This document shows, one piece after another, positions 53,681 through 63,665 of a stretch of DNA of 64,000 nucleotides. How positions within the stretch are numbered: the stretch's first letter is position 1; the number at the start of each line of letters is the position of its first letter. The translations under genes and the position numbers were made by a program. This DNA is from Mucilaginibacter rubeus (GTDB taxonomy: Bacteria > Bacteroidota > Bacteroidia > Sphingobacteriales > Sphingobacteriaceae): positions 3,906,001-3,970,000 of the forward strand of contig NZ_CP043450.1 of NCBI RefSeq assembly GCF_003286415.2, in the 5' to 3' direction. The notes below the pieces were generated by a model. That model did not search any database, had not been told where the DNA came from, and saw nothing but the letters and a program-made list of their open reading frames with translations.

Positions 53681-56600
53681 ATGCGATACTTATGGCTGTG
53701 CTTTGTGGTTTTCGCAGCAATTACCACGAATGCACTTACGGGCTTAGCTAAGGGGAATGAGGGTAAAAAAAGCAAAGTAAAACGTCCTTTTTATGGTAAG
53801 ACTTATGTCCGTCGGGATACAACGGCAAAAGACTCATTATTAAAAGATAGTATAAATATTATTATCAGGCATACCTTATATAATAAGCTTGCAGATAGTG
53901 TTACCAAAAAGCCCTATGACCTATCCAAATTCCCGGCTGTTTCCCTTCAACAACTGTTAAAAGGGCAATTTGCGGGGCTTTATGTGCAGGAACCTTCGGG
54001 CGAACCCGGCAGCGTTCAAAATATGTTTATAAGGGGTGTGCCTATGCCGCTTCTTTCGCCGAGGGATGTTTACCAATCGCAGCCACTGGTTGTGCTGGAT
54101 GGTATTCCACTGGTAACAGAACACCCTTTTGCATTTGACATACAACTGTATGACTACAACAGGATGGGTACTGCCACCAACCCGTTTGCTGCTATCGATA
54201 TGAATAATATCGCCTCGGTCGAGGTATTAAAAGATCTGTCGGCTACAGCAATTTATGGGCCCCGTGCGGTTAATGGCGTTATCGTGTTAACCTCTAAAAC
54301 CCCGGTGGCTGCTAAAAGCATCACCTTTGATTCGTATATAGGCTTAGCGCAGCGCCCTCATGTAACTACCATAAACGGCAAGTATGAAAACGCTTTCAGA
54401 CAGCGCTTTTATGACCTGTATACCACCAATGGCAGGTACTCAGATGATGAGAACTACCCTATCTACCTGAGCGACTCATTGAACAATGTTTATAGCGGAA
54501 AATCTGATTGGAGCGATCTTTACTATCGTAACGCGGTAGTTTACGGTATAAACTTTGGCATCTCCGGTGGCACTGATCGTGCTAACTTCCGTTTTTCGTT
54601 GGGGGATCTGAAGAACAATGGCATTGCTGATGGAACTGTGCTAAACCGTTATAGCGCCATGTTCAATATCAATATGAAGCCGCTCAAATGGTTGCTTTTC
54701 TCGACTATGGTAAATGCCAACCGACTGGACAGGCAACGAAACAAATATCTCCGGGACAGATTTTCCCAGATCAATTACTTCCCCGATCTCAGTGCTCCGC
54801 TGCCACCCAACAAAGAATATTATGCCGATTATCTGGCACAATACAAAAAGGGCTTTGATAACAACAAGACAAATATTGTTGATGGTTATGCCAAAATAGG
54901 CCTCGATCTTGGAAAATTTAAATTCACTACCACCTTTAATGTAGATTATAATGAAGGTTACCGTGACGTGTTTTATGCGCGTACCCTTTTGCAGGGCAAC
55001 AGTTATGCTTCCAATTACTTTGGGTTTAGCCAAAGAATAATGGCAGATAACAGGGCAACTTATGATCTGACAATCAACAAGGTAAACGATTTCCATTTTG
55101 AGCTGGGGCAATCAACGCAATGGGATATTTACAAGTACAGCAATGCCTATGCGTACAAAGGCGTAAACGACTACATTAAGATAGACCTCCTGGATTCAAA
55201 CCCGAAAAATCCTGACGGGTCTGACAATCCTAACTATCTTAATCCTACGGCATTTCCGCGCGAGTTAACCTTCCGTTTTCTGGATAAGATCAAGCATAAC
55301 CTGGTTTCGTTTTATGCAAAAACCGACTATTCGTTCAAACAAAAATATTTCCTTTCTGCAACCGTGCGTGCCGATGGCTCATCAAACGCTCAGCCTACCA
55401 GCCGATGGTTCTATTCGCCTGTGGTATCTGCAGCCTGGAATATTAAGAAAGAGTTATTAGCCAACAACACTATCATCAACGATCTTATTTTACGTGCAAG
55501 CGCGGGCAGAATAGGCCGCCTTAACGCGTTTGATAATTACGCACAGGGGCCTCAATACACAGCTTCTGTAGGTTATACCGGTAACTTAACTGTACCCGGA
55601 TATAACGCGTTTGGCGTGCTTACCCGGCCCTACTCTACCGGCTGGATTGGTTATGGTATACCATGGTCATATTCCAATCAGCTTAACATAGGAACCGATG
55701 CCGGCTTCCTTAATAACCGCCTGCACCTTTCGGTTGACTGGTACCTGAAACAGGAAAAGAATTTGCTGATAGGTATCCCGGCCTTTGCCGAGTACGGTTA
55801 TAAACAGTCTATCGAGAGCGGTATGGCTGTAAATAATACCGGTGTAGATGTATCTGTATCTGCCAATATCATCCAGAATACAAAATTTGGCTGGTCTTCA
55901 TCCCTAAACCTAAATCATAATATCAATAAGCTAAAAGCTTTGCCAAGAGGCTTAAACCAGATCACCATTGATAACAAGCTTTTAAAGGTTGGCAGCCCGG
56001 TTGATCAGTATTGGTTGCTGATAAACGATGGCATTTATAAATCAGAAAGTGAGATACCTGTTGTAAACGGGCAGCCGCTCAAATACAATGGCATTGCCAT
56101 GCATGCCGGCGATCCAAAATGGCGGGATATCAATGGCGACAACGTAATTGATAATAATGATAAGGTATTAAAAGGCCATTCGTTACCTAAAATATCAGGT
56201 GGATACGATAACAATTTCAGGTACGGCAACTGGAATTTAAATATCAACCTGTATTTCAATCTCGGGCGCGACCTTATACACCAGGAAATGGCCAACCGGT
56301 TTGATTTTATTAACCGCGAAGGCAACAGCGATGTAAATTCTGTTAAAGAGATCACCTTTTGGGAAAAACGCGGCGACTATAGCAAATATCCCCTTTATAA
56401 CCCCTGGAGTACAGTTATCCCTTACCGTGTAGATCAGGACCTGTTTCTTGAAAATGCTTCATTCCTGAAATTAAGAACAGTTTCTATCGGGTATGATCTC
56501 ACCAAAGCCATGCGCTTAAAGAAAATCAAGCTAACCCGATTCTACGTGTACGCCACTGCAAATAATGTGTTCACCATAACGCCTTACACAGGCCAGGATC

Positions 56601-56689
56601 CCGAATTGGTGAACTATGATGGTTACGACACCGGCTATGGCCTGCCCATACCAAGAACATACACGCTGGGTGTAAAAATGGAATTATGA
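53681..56689 (+). CDS. SusC-like TonB-dependent receptor lacking the N-terminal carboxypeptidase-like domain
   Basis: This 1002-residue protein has a signal peptide (about 1-24) and then a charged, lysine-rich stretch (about 25-105) in place of the usual beta-sandwich and LEEVVVVGYG segment. A plug (about 90-205: LLKGQFAGLYVQEPSGEPGSVQ, MNNIASVEVLKDLSATAIYGPRAVNG) and a barrel ending in LGVKMEL follow. The plug and barrel are clearly SusC. It begins an operon: susD starts 1 bp after its stop, followed by fasciclin and DUF5007-like genes and a second susC. A leader with RNA-like structures lies upstream. Confidence 0.95.
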   Translation: MRYLWLCFVVFAAITTNALTGLAKGNEGKKSKVKRPFYGKTYVRRDTTAKDSLLKDSINIIIRHTLYNKLADSVTKKPYDLSKFPAVSLQQLLKGQFAGLYVQEPSGEPGSVQNMFIRGVPMPLLSPRDVYQSQPLVVLDGIPLVTEHPFAFDIQLYDYNRMGTATNPFAAIDMNNIASVEVLKDLSATAIYGPRAVNGVIVLTSKTPVAAKSITFDSYIGLAQRPHVTTINGKYENAFRQRFYDLYTTNGRYSDDENYPIYLSDSLNNVYSGKSDWSDLYYRNAVVYGINFGISGGTDRANFRFSLGDLKNNGIADGTVLNRYSAMFNINMKPLKWLLFSTMVNANRLDRQRNKYLRDRFSQINYFPDLSAPLPPNKEYYADYLAQYKKGFDNNKTNIVDGYAKIGLDLGKFKFTTTFNVDYNEGYRDVFYARTLLQGNSYASNYFGFSQRIMADNRATYDLTINKVNDFHFELGQSTQWDIYKYSNAYAYKGVNDYIKIDLLDSNPKNPDGSDNPNYLNPTAFPRELTFRFLDKIKHNLVSFYAKTDYSFKQKYFLSATVRADGSSNAQPTSRWFYSPVVSAAWNIKKELLANNTIINDLILRASAGRIGRLNAFDNYAQGPQYTASVGYTGNLTVPGYNAFGVLTRPYSTGWIGYGIPWSYSNQLNIGTDAGFLNNRLHLSVDWYLKQEKNLLIGIPAFAEYGYKQSIESGMAVNNTGVDVSVSANIIQNTKFGWSSSLNLNHNINKLKALPRGLNQITIDNKLLKVGSPVDQYWLLINDGIYKSESEIPVVNGQPLKYNGIAMHAGDPKWRDINGDNVIDNNDKVLKGHSLPKISGGYDNNFRYGNWNLNINLYFNLGRDLIHQEMANRFDFINREGNSDVNSVKEITFWEKRGDYSKYPLYNPWSTVIPYRVDQDLFLENASFLKLRTVSIGYDLTKAMRLKKIKLTRFYVYATANNVFTITPYTGQDPELVNYDGYDTGYGLPIPRTYTLGVKMEL

Positions 56690-56690
56690 T

Positions 56691-58232
56691 ATGAAAAACG
56701 ATCACAAAAATCATGTTGTAAAAATGAAAAAGACATTATGTATCGTCCTGATCCTGTTTACTGCAGCAATTACAAGCTGTAATAAAACACTGGATATTGA
56801 TTCGACGAGGGTTGTGGGCGAAAAAAATATGTGGAATAAGCTTGAAGATGCCCGTGCAGGCTTATTAGGTGTTTATGCACTTACACGTGCCGGCTTATCC
56901 GATAACGATGGTCACTGGCTTTATGGCGATGTACGTACCGGCGAATTTATTAGTCCCAACCGTCAGGACCTGAAAGCAATTTCAACCAATCAGCTCAACG
57001 CCTCATACCCAACTGTTGATGCTTTGTCGGACTGGACAAGGTTTTACGCTATCATTAATGCTGCAAACATTTTTCTTGAGCGCATTGGTGATGTAAAAGC
57101 AGCCGATAAGCGCTATACAGAAAATTATTTGATAGTTGATGTTGCCCAGGTTCGTTTTTTAAGGGCCTTTACCTATTTCTATATGGTAAGGATCTGGGGA
57201 GATGTGCCATTCATCACTGCATCGCACGATGGTAAGTTTGAAAATCAGGCCCGCGAAAGCGGCAGCAAAATATTAGTATGGGCACAGCAGGAAATGCTTA
57301 AGGCCGCTGCAGATCTGCCGTTTGTATACAGCAATAACGATGTACAGCAGCCCGGCAATTATTATAATGAAGATGCTACCCGCTGGGGCGGAGCTTTAGC
57401 TACAAAAAACTCGGCATACGCGGTGCTGGCCCATTTAGCGGCATGGCAGGGCAACTATACCGATGTTGCTACCTACGCCAAGTTTGTTGAAGATAATTAT
57501 GGCAAAAGCGGTATCAATTTTCAAAGCACAGAAGATTTGACCAAGTCAAACGGATTCTTTTTTAATAAGAACACCAGCCAGATGTTTGGCTTTAACTCTG
57601 ATTGGGGGCATGTTGATGGTTCGGTAACGGGCCATCTCGAGGAGTTAACCCTGGCCGAACCTGTGGTGAATAAAAAAGTGCCTGACATTTATATGCCCAA
57701 GGATACCATCCTTAAAATATTTGATATGCCTAAAGACGAACGCTTTAGCATAGATACGCTTGGCCAGCCCCGTACCGAGCGATACTTCACCAATATTAAC
57801 GGCAAGTACCCCATTTTCAGCAAAGTGAAAGTAATACTGGGGGGCGTTTCTGATCCCACATTCCGGTACTTCACCAGCGCCCTGATTTTTACAAGGATAG
57901 AAGATGTCGTATTACTCCGGGCCGAAGCGCTGGCTGTTTTAGGAGATGTGAACGGTGCAGTAAATGAAGTGTTTAATATCATGACCCGCCGGGGGATGAC
58001 AGATCTTACGATAGACAGCAACCAGGATATTATCGATGTGATATTCAAAGAGCGGCACCGCGAGCTTATGGGCGAGGGACACCGCTGGTATGATCTGGTA
58101 CGATACAACAAGATCAAGCAAAACAACCCGGCATTCCTCAAACTCATCAATTCAGGGGGAATTTACTGGCCTGTATCACGCAAACTCATCGCACAAAATA
58201 ACCTGCTAACTCAAAACCCATTTTGGAAATAA
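56691..58232 (+). CDS. SusD/RagB-like substrate-binding lipoprotein
   Basis: This protein of up to 513 residues has two possible starts: 56691, directly after susC, or 56724 (MKKTLCIVL). The second gives a regular lipoprotein signal with AITSC, and is favoured for the mature protein. SusD features include FLRAFTYFYMVRIWGDVPF, RIEDVVLLRAEALAVLGD and KERHRELMGEGHRWYDLVRYNK. The partner is the upstream SusC. It is followed 11 bp later by the fasciclin lipoprotein. Confidence 0.95.
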   Translation: MKNDHKNHVVKMKKTLCIVLILFTAAITSCNKTLDIDSTRVVGEKNMWNKLEDARAGLLGVYALTRAGLSDNDGHWLYGDVRTGEFISPNRQDLKAISTNQLNASYPTVDALSDWTRFYAIINAANIFLERIGDVKAADKRYTENYLIVDVAQVRFLRAFTYFYMVRIWGDVPFITASHDGKFENQARESGSKILVWAQQEMLKAAADLPFVYSNNDVQQPGNYYNEDATRWGGALATKNSAYAVLAHLAAWQGNYTDVATYAKFVEDNYGKSGINFQSTEDLTKSNGFFFNKNTSQMFGFNSDWGHVDGSVTGHLEELTLAEPVVNKKVPDIYMPKDTILKIFDMPKDERFSIDTLGQPRTERYFTNINGKYPIFSKVKVILGGVSDPTFRYFTSALIFTRIEDVVLLRAEALAVLGDVNGAVNEVFNIMTRRGMTDLTIDSNQDIIDVIFKERHRELMGEGHRWYDLVRYNKIKQNNPAFLKLINSGGIYWPVSRKLIAQNNLLTQNPFWK

Positions 58233-58243
58233 ACTGACCATAT

Positions 58244-59353
58244 ATGAAAAAGTTGATAAAATATATGAGTGCCTTAACGCCGGTGTTGATTGCAGCCCTG
58301 TTGCAAACCTCTTGCAAAAAGGATGGCGGTTATCATGACGCTACAGGCACCAACTCAAAATTTGCGGGGAATACTTATGAGTATTTGAAAAGCAAGCCCG
58401 GTGTATATGATTCATTACTGGCGGTAATAAACCGGATGGGTCTGCAACAAACGCTTATGGATAGTAACGTTACCCTTTTTGCGGTTACCAACCCAAGCTT
58501 TCAACTGGCAATCAGAAACCTGAATACACTAAGGAGACAAAGCGACAAAGACCCTTTGTTTTTGGCAAAGGTTGATGGCGTGCAGCTGGACACCATGGTT
58601 TCGTACTACATTATCAGGGGTAACCGTACTACTGATTCCCTACTGCTGCAGGACGGCCTTGACCTTTCCAGCGTACGTTTCGGATACCCTATGCATGGCA
58701 AGGTTTCCAAGATCTCGGCTTCCGGGCTTACAGGCGGTGGCCCCGATGTTATTGAATTTAGCAATACTAAACGCAGCAAGTTTATCAGAAACTGGGCAAC
58801 CACTACAACAGGTTCTAATAATATCAGCACCAAAAACGGCATTGTTCATGTGCTAAGCCCCGATCACATTTTTGGTTTTGATGAATTTGTATCGCGCTTA
58901 ACTTTTGTTCCGCCACCGCCCAATCTCATGACCCTGATAGGTGGTAAGCTTACCGTTTTAAGGGATAACAACGGCGGTCCGGATAATGGCGAAGGCTCTA
59001 AAAAAGTAATAGACGGCGACGACCATACTAAGTTCCTGGCCGACCTCCAGGGACGCCTGTGGATGCAGTTTGAGCTAAATGAACCCGCCGTATCAGGGGT
59101 TTACACCCTCACATCTGCCAATGACGCGCCTGAGCGCGACCCAAGGGCATGGACCTACGAAGGCTCAAATGACGGCAAAACCTGGACAGAGTTAGATAGA
59201 CGGAGCAACTTCTTCTTTGAAGAACGATACCAGACCAAAGTTTTCAGATGCCCCAATACCACAGCTTATAAATTCTACAGGGTAGATATTTCTGAGCTGC
59301 GCGATGGCGGCCTTTTCCAACTGGCCGAGTGGACCATCAATAAAGTAAAGTAA
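58244..59353 (+). CDS. Fasciclin (FAS1) lipoprotein with C-terminal F5/8C-like domain
   Basis: This 369-residue lipoprotein has a lipobox at LLQTSC (Cys24). A FAS1 domain spans about 40-210, shown by TLFAVTNPSFQLAIRNLN and the closing KNGIVHVLSPDHIF. A discoidin/F5-8C-like module follows (about 230-369), with SKKVIDGDDHTKFLADLQGRLWMQFELNEP and WTYEGSNDGKTWTELD. Both domains are adhesion or ligand-binding folds. Set between two susCD pairs, it probably acts as a surface binding subunit of the same uptake system. It precedes the next gene by 3 bp. Confidence 0.85.
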   Translation: MKKLIKYMSALTPVLIAALLQTSCKKDGGYHDATGTNSKFAGNTYEYLKSKPGVYDSLLAVINRMGLQQTLMDSNVTLFAVTNPSFQLAIRNLNTLRRQSDKDPLFLAKVDGVQLDTMVSYYIIRGNRTTDSLLLQDGLDLSSVRFGYPMHGKVSKISASGLTGGGPDVIEFSNTKRSKFIRNWATTTTGSNNISTKNGIVHVLSPDHIFGFDEFVSRLTFVPPPPNLMTLIGGKLTVLRDNNGGPDNGEGSKKVIDGDDHTKFLADLQGRLWMQFELNEPAVSGVYTLTSANDAPERDPRAWTYEGSNDGKTWTELDRRSNFFFEERYQTKVFRCPNTTAYKFYRVDISELRDGGLFQLAEWTINKVK

Positions 59354-59356
59354 GGT

Positions 59357-60487
59357 ATGGAAGATCAAAATATCAATGCATTAAAAAAACGAAAAGAGAT
59401 GCAAACATTCATAAAAATGGGATCTGTAGCGCTGCTGTTTGCTGCAATCGCGCTCAGTAGTTGCAAAAAGATGTACGGCATTCCGGATGAAAAAGATTAT
59501 CTGAGTTCGAATGTAAATTACAGCAATAAAGTTTTTGAACCGATTTTAGGCCGAACCACTTTAATGGGCGGGTTTAATGGCGATAATTCAACCCAGCCGC
59601 TAAAGTTTGAGATCATCAACGCGCGTTTTGGTGATGGCCGGCCGGTAACCGATCTTTTTCAAAAAAGGCCAACCTACGTATGGACAGCGCCCTACAACGG
59701 GCTTGAAAAGAGCCTGGCCGAAATAGAGGCAAAACGTAAACTGGAAGATCACCCCTTATTTGAAGTGCGCTCATCTGGCGAGTTCATCATGTGGGCCTCT
59801 TCCAGCAATGACCTGATCAAGCCGAGACCGTCTGACAGTACCAATTTCCCGCAGGATACGCGTTATTTCGACATAAAAATAACCAATACGGGCGGAAGCA
59901 CCATAATTCGTGACCTGCAGGTACGGCCATTCCGCGAACGCCCTTATGAGCCTTCTGACGACTTTAACATTTATTCGGGCGGACCTGCGCCTCACCCGAA
60001 AACGCCATATAACCCGGCCAGCCGTAACTATATCAGGCCATTTTTAAATGGAGTAATTGGTGACGCAACTGACATTCCGCTGCAGAGTAATGACGATAAA
60101 AAAGATGTGGTGGTTTATATCCGTCCGTTTACCGGCGGTACCGGAAACTCGTTAAGGTTTAAATTTTTGAACAAGGATTCGGTAGAGATGAACCCGGCTT
60201 TGCTTAACGAAACAGCCTGGGACAAAATAGTACATGGCTTTAACATGCAAAAAACTGCCACCTATGTACAATATGATGTTGCCTATCCCATCCCTTTAGT
60301 GGAGGTATCAACTGCTTATGCCCCCGGCGGAACCAGGGACCATGCCGAATTCAAATATTCGCGAATTGGTTTTGGCGGCGGCCGCACAGTGGCAAGTTTC
60401 GGGATAGATTTCGCCATATATAAAAAAGGCGACTGGGAGATAGTGTTCCATTTTTTGAAGGACAATCCAAAGTTTAAAGACGAATAA
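59357..60487 (+). CDS. DUF5007-like surface lipoprotein
   Basis: This protein of up to 376 residues would have an unusually long N-tail before the lipobox (LSSC, Cys36) if it begins at 59357. A start at 59399 (MQTFIKMGS) gives a normal 22-residue lipoprotein signal. The mature part opens KKMYGIPDEKDYLSSNVNYSNKVFEP and is beta-rich. Proteins of this kind accompany SusCD and fasciclin lipoproteins in Sphingobacteriaceae; the DUF5007 label is from memory and moderately certain. It is followed 20 bp later by the second susC. The function is unknown. Confidence 0.65.
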   Translation: MEDQNINALKKRKEMQTFIKMGSVALLFAAIALSSCKKMYGIPDEKDYLSSNVNYSNKVFEPILGRTTLMGGFNGDNSTQPLKFEIINARFGDGRPVTDLFQKRPTYVWTAPYNGLEKSLAEIEAKRKLEDHPLFEVRSSGEFIMWASSSNDLIKPRPSDSTNFPQDTRYFDIKITNTGGSTIIRDLQVRPFRERPYEPSDDFNIYSGGPAPHPKTPYNPASRNYIRPFLNGVIGDATDIPLQSNDDKKDVVVYIRPFTGGTGNSLRFKFLNKDSVEMNPALLNETAWDKIVHGFNMQKTATYVQYDVAYPIPLVEVSTAYAPGGTRDHAEFKYSRIGFGGGRTVASFGIDFAIYKKGDWEIVFHFLKDNPKFKDE

Positions 60488-60507
60488 CCGATTTAAAACT
60501 TATCACG

Positions 60508-63500
60508 ATGAGAAAACACATACTATTTTATATAGTGCTTGTTGTTTGCACAATCTTCTGCTGCACAGAGGTTGATGCACAGGCACAAAATATAACGGTT
60601 ACCGGTACGGTGGTTGAAAAGGCAACCAATAAAATTTTGCCCGGCGTAAATATTTATATGGGCAGTAAAGGCTTAACGCAAACCGATTATAAAGGAAAGT
60701 TTACCATTAGCGTACCAGCTAACAGCACACTTACTTTCACCTTTGTTGGTTTTGTTACGGAAAAAGTAAAGCTTGAACCCGGACAAAAAAATATAACTGT
60801 AACGTTAACCGAGGATAAGAAAGGGCTTAATGAGGTAATCATTGTAGCCTACCAGAACAGGAATAAAGAATCAACCCCGGGTGCCTCTGTTACTATAACA
60901 GCCAAAGATATCCAGGACGTACCAACATCAAACGTTGAAAGCTTGCTGCAAGGTAAAGTAGCCGGCTTAAATATTCAAAATAATACCGGTGCACCAGGTT
61001 TCAGGGGCTCGGTTCAGGTACGTGGTTTATCAACCCTTAGTGTATCCGGCAGCGGCAGCGAATCATTCCTGCAACCTACATCTCCGCTGTATATTATTGA
61101 TGGGGTACCGCTGGATGCGGATAAGGCGGCTGAGTTTGGTTTTCAAACGCAGGGGCCGGGTGTGAGTCCTTTATCATTGATACCGGTAGAGGATATCCAG
61201 AGCATACAGATCATGAAGGATGCCCAGGCCACCTCTATGTACGGGTCAAGAGGTGCTTATGGTGTAATCATCATCACCACCAAACGCGGAAACTCCAAAG
61301 TACCACGGGTACGTTATACCGGTAACTTCTTTGTTAACGCTACCCCACAACTACGTGCAACAATTGGAGGTAATGCCGAACGCAGGGCAAAAATCCAGCA
61401 AATATTATCAAACGCTACCGTTATTGATGAGCTTAGAAAATTAGGACAAACCGGCTTCCTGGCCGATAGTTTGAACGCCTATTGGAACAACTCAACAAAC
61501 TGGCAGTCCATTTTTTATGGCACAACACATAACCAGAGCCACAACGTAGCCCTGGATGGTGGCAACGATCGCTTTAACTATAAAGTGAACATGGGCTACT
61601 ATTCGGAAAAAGGGGTTATCAAAAACACCGGTTTCGACAGGTATAACCTGAACATGAACATGGAGTTTAAACCCAATGACAAATTCAGGTTCTTCGGCTC
61701 ATTATTCGGCTCATTAGGAAGTCAGGCCAAGGGTAACGGTGTGGGCTTGCTACAACAGGGCGTGGCGCAAAATGGCCAGGCTTCTACCCTGCTGCCGCCT
61801 CCGTCCTTTTATCTTTCGCCCGATGGTGTAACATCGGCCCTGCAAACTCAAAACAGCAACAGCACAAGGAACATCCGTACCAATATTGATGGCCGTTATG
61901 AGTTTATTCGGGGGTTGGCGCTATCCTCAAGCATCAGTTACGATTATACATCGGATGCAGAATCAACATTTACACCGGCAGCTGCAAATGCCCAGTTTGC
62001 ACAGATGTATGATTATGAGGGGCGCAACTTTACATTATACAACCGTAACGCGCTTACTTACGCTAAAACATTCAGCGCCGATCATACCATATTCATTAAT
62101 ACCTTTAATGAGATATATAAGCAAGGCGGCCAGAGCGGTATCATCCGCCAAAGCCGTATCCCAAATGATCAGTTACAGGGGCCGGTTGGGTCCGACTCCT
62201 ATAATTCAAGAGGCGGTGGCGTATTATCAAACTTTAAAAATGCTACTATCGCGTCGTTTGCAGGTTCCTTTAACTACGATTATAAAAAGAAGTACGTACT
62301 GGAGCTATCTTACCGCTTGGATGGTACATCCTCAAACGGCCTGGAGAATCCGTATTCCAAAAACCCTGCAGCCGGTTTAAGGTGGAATTACTACAAGGAA
62401 AACTGGTTTAAAAACTGGGATTGGCTCACTTCAGGTGGGTTAAGATTAACCTGGGGCCAGAATATCGTGCCAACCGGCAGTTTGCAAAGTATCTATGGTT
62501 TGTACAACCTGAATGGCAATTTTAATAACAATCCAACTATCGGCATTAATTATGAGTTTGTACCTAATCCTGCGCTAAAGCCAACTACAACAACGCAATA
62601 TAACCTTGGGTTTGACATGACGATTTTGCAAGGTAAGGTTGACCTGAGTTTTGATACTTATTACAAAAAGGTTGATAATTTATTGTTTGACAGGTTTTTA
62701 CCTAATAGTACAGGCTTTCAGAAAAAATCAAGTAATGATGTATCCATTGCCGATTACGGGTATGAGCTGATGGTAACCGTAAGGCCGCTAACTGCTAAGG
62801 ATTTTAACTGGACGGTATCATTTAATGGCGCCATTAATCGCGATTACCTGCTGAGGTTACCAGCCGAATACAACGGACAATACATCAAATTTGATTATAA
62901 CAACTACCAGCACATTGTTTTCAGGGTGGGTAAAAATACCTTGTCTAACTATCTGCTGGTTAACCAGGGTGTTTATCCAACAGATGCTAATGTGCCTGTA
63001 GATCCGGTAACAGGTAAAAAATATCAAACCAATGGGCTTGCCTTCAAAGGCGGTGACCCGATTTTTAAAGACGTGAACGGCGACTATATCCTTGACGACC
63101 GGGATTATGAAATAACCGGCAACTCACAACCTTTAATTACGGGTGGTGTATCTACAAATATAAACTACAAGAATTTCGGATTAAATATTTATGCCAGTTA
63201 TACAGCCAAGAGAACAATATTGAATAATGCACTGTCAGACAGGTTGTCAATCATGAAGGATCCTTATGCCCTACTGGCCGCGGTTCCATTGGATGACATG
63301 GACATTTGGCGAAAACCGGGTGACCATGCCAAGTATCCTAATCCCTATTCGTTTTCAAGGTTTAACCAGATAAGGCCGCTTCGCTCCGATCAGAGTTTAT
63401 GGCAGGAAGAAGGGTCATACCTCAAGATCAACACGGTTACGCTATCCTACATGTTTGACCGGAAATTTGTACGGCGCTTTGGGTTTAACAACGTAAGGGT

Positions 63501-63654
63501 TTATTTCTCAACCAATAACCTGATCACATTTTCAGGATATAATGGTCCCAACCCCGAAAACGTAACCTCCCTGGGCCGCGATATATCAAGCGGATACCCG
63601 GTACCACGTACTTACAACTTAGGTTTAAATATTGAACTCAATACAAGTAAATAA
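60508..63654 (+). CDS. SusC/RagA-like TonB-dependent receptor, second in the operon
   Basis: This 1048-residue receptor has a signal peptide (about 1-26, EVDAQAQ) and a carboxypeptidase-regulatory-like domain (about 28-112, VTGTVVEKATNKILPGVNIYMG). A LNEVIIVAYQ segment leads to a plug (about 125-245, with VEDIQSIQIMKDAQATSMYGSRGAYG) and a barrel. Unlike the first susC of this operon it keeps the N-terminal domain, and the two are far from identical. It starts 20 bp after the DUF5007-like gene and is followed by its own susD. No STN domain is present. Confidence 0.95.
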   Translation: MRKHILFYIVLVVCTIFCCTEVDAQAQNITVTGTVVEKATNKILPGVNIYMGSKGLTQTDYKGKFTISVPANSTLTFTFVGFVTEKVKLEPGQKNITVTLTEDKKGLNEVIIVAYQNRNKESTPGASVTITAKDIQDVPTSNVESLLQGKVAGLNIQNNTGAPGFRGSVQVRGLSTLSVSGSGSESFLQPTSPLYIIDGVPLDADKAAEFGFQTQGPGVSPLSLIPVEDIQSIQIMKDAQATSMYGSRGAYGVIIITTKRGNSKVPRVRYTGNFFVNATPQLRATIGGNAERRAKIQQILSNATVIDELRKLGQTGFLADSLNAYWNNSTNWQSIFYGTTHNQSHNVALDGGNDRFNYKVNMGYYSEKGVIKNTGFDRYNLNMNMEFKPNDKFRFFGSLFGSLGSQAKGNGVGLLQQGVAQNGQASTLLPPPSFYLSPDGVTSALQTQNSNSTRNIRTNIDGRYEFIRGLALSSSISYDYTSDAESTFTPAAANAQFAQMYDYEGRNFTLYNRNALTYAKTFSADHTIFINTFNEIYKQGGQSGIIRQSRIPNDQLQGPVGSDSYNSRGGGVLSNFKNATIASFAGSFNYDYKKKYVLELSYRLDGTSSNGLENPYSKNPAAGLRWNYYKENWFKNWDWLTSGGLRLTWGQNIVPTGSLQSIYGLYNLNGNFNNNPTIGINYEFVPNPALKPTTTTQYNLGFDMTILQGKVDLSFDTYYKKVDNLLFDRFLPNSTGFQKKSSNDVSIADYGYELMVTVRPLTAKDFNWTVSFNGAINRDYLLRLPAEYNGQYIKFDYNNYQHIVFRVGKNTLSNYLLVNQGVYPTDANVPVDPVTGKKYQTNGLAFKGGDPIFKDVNGDYILDDRDYEITGNSQPLITGGVSTNINYKNFGLNIYASYTAKRTILNNALSDRLSIMKDPYALLAAVPLDDMDIWRKPGDHAKYPNPYSFSRFNQIRPLRSDQSLWQEEGSYLKINTVTLSYMFDRKFVRRFGFNNVRVYFSTNNLITFSGYNGPNPENVTSLGRDISSGYPVPRTYNLGLNIELNTSK

Positions 63655-63665
63655 AACTCAAGATC

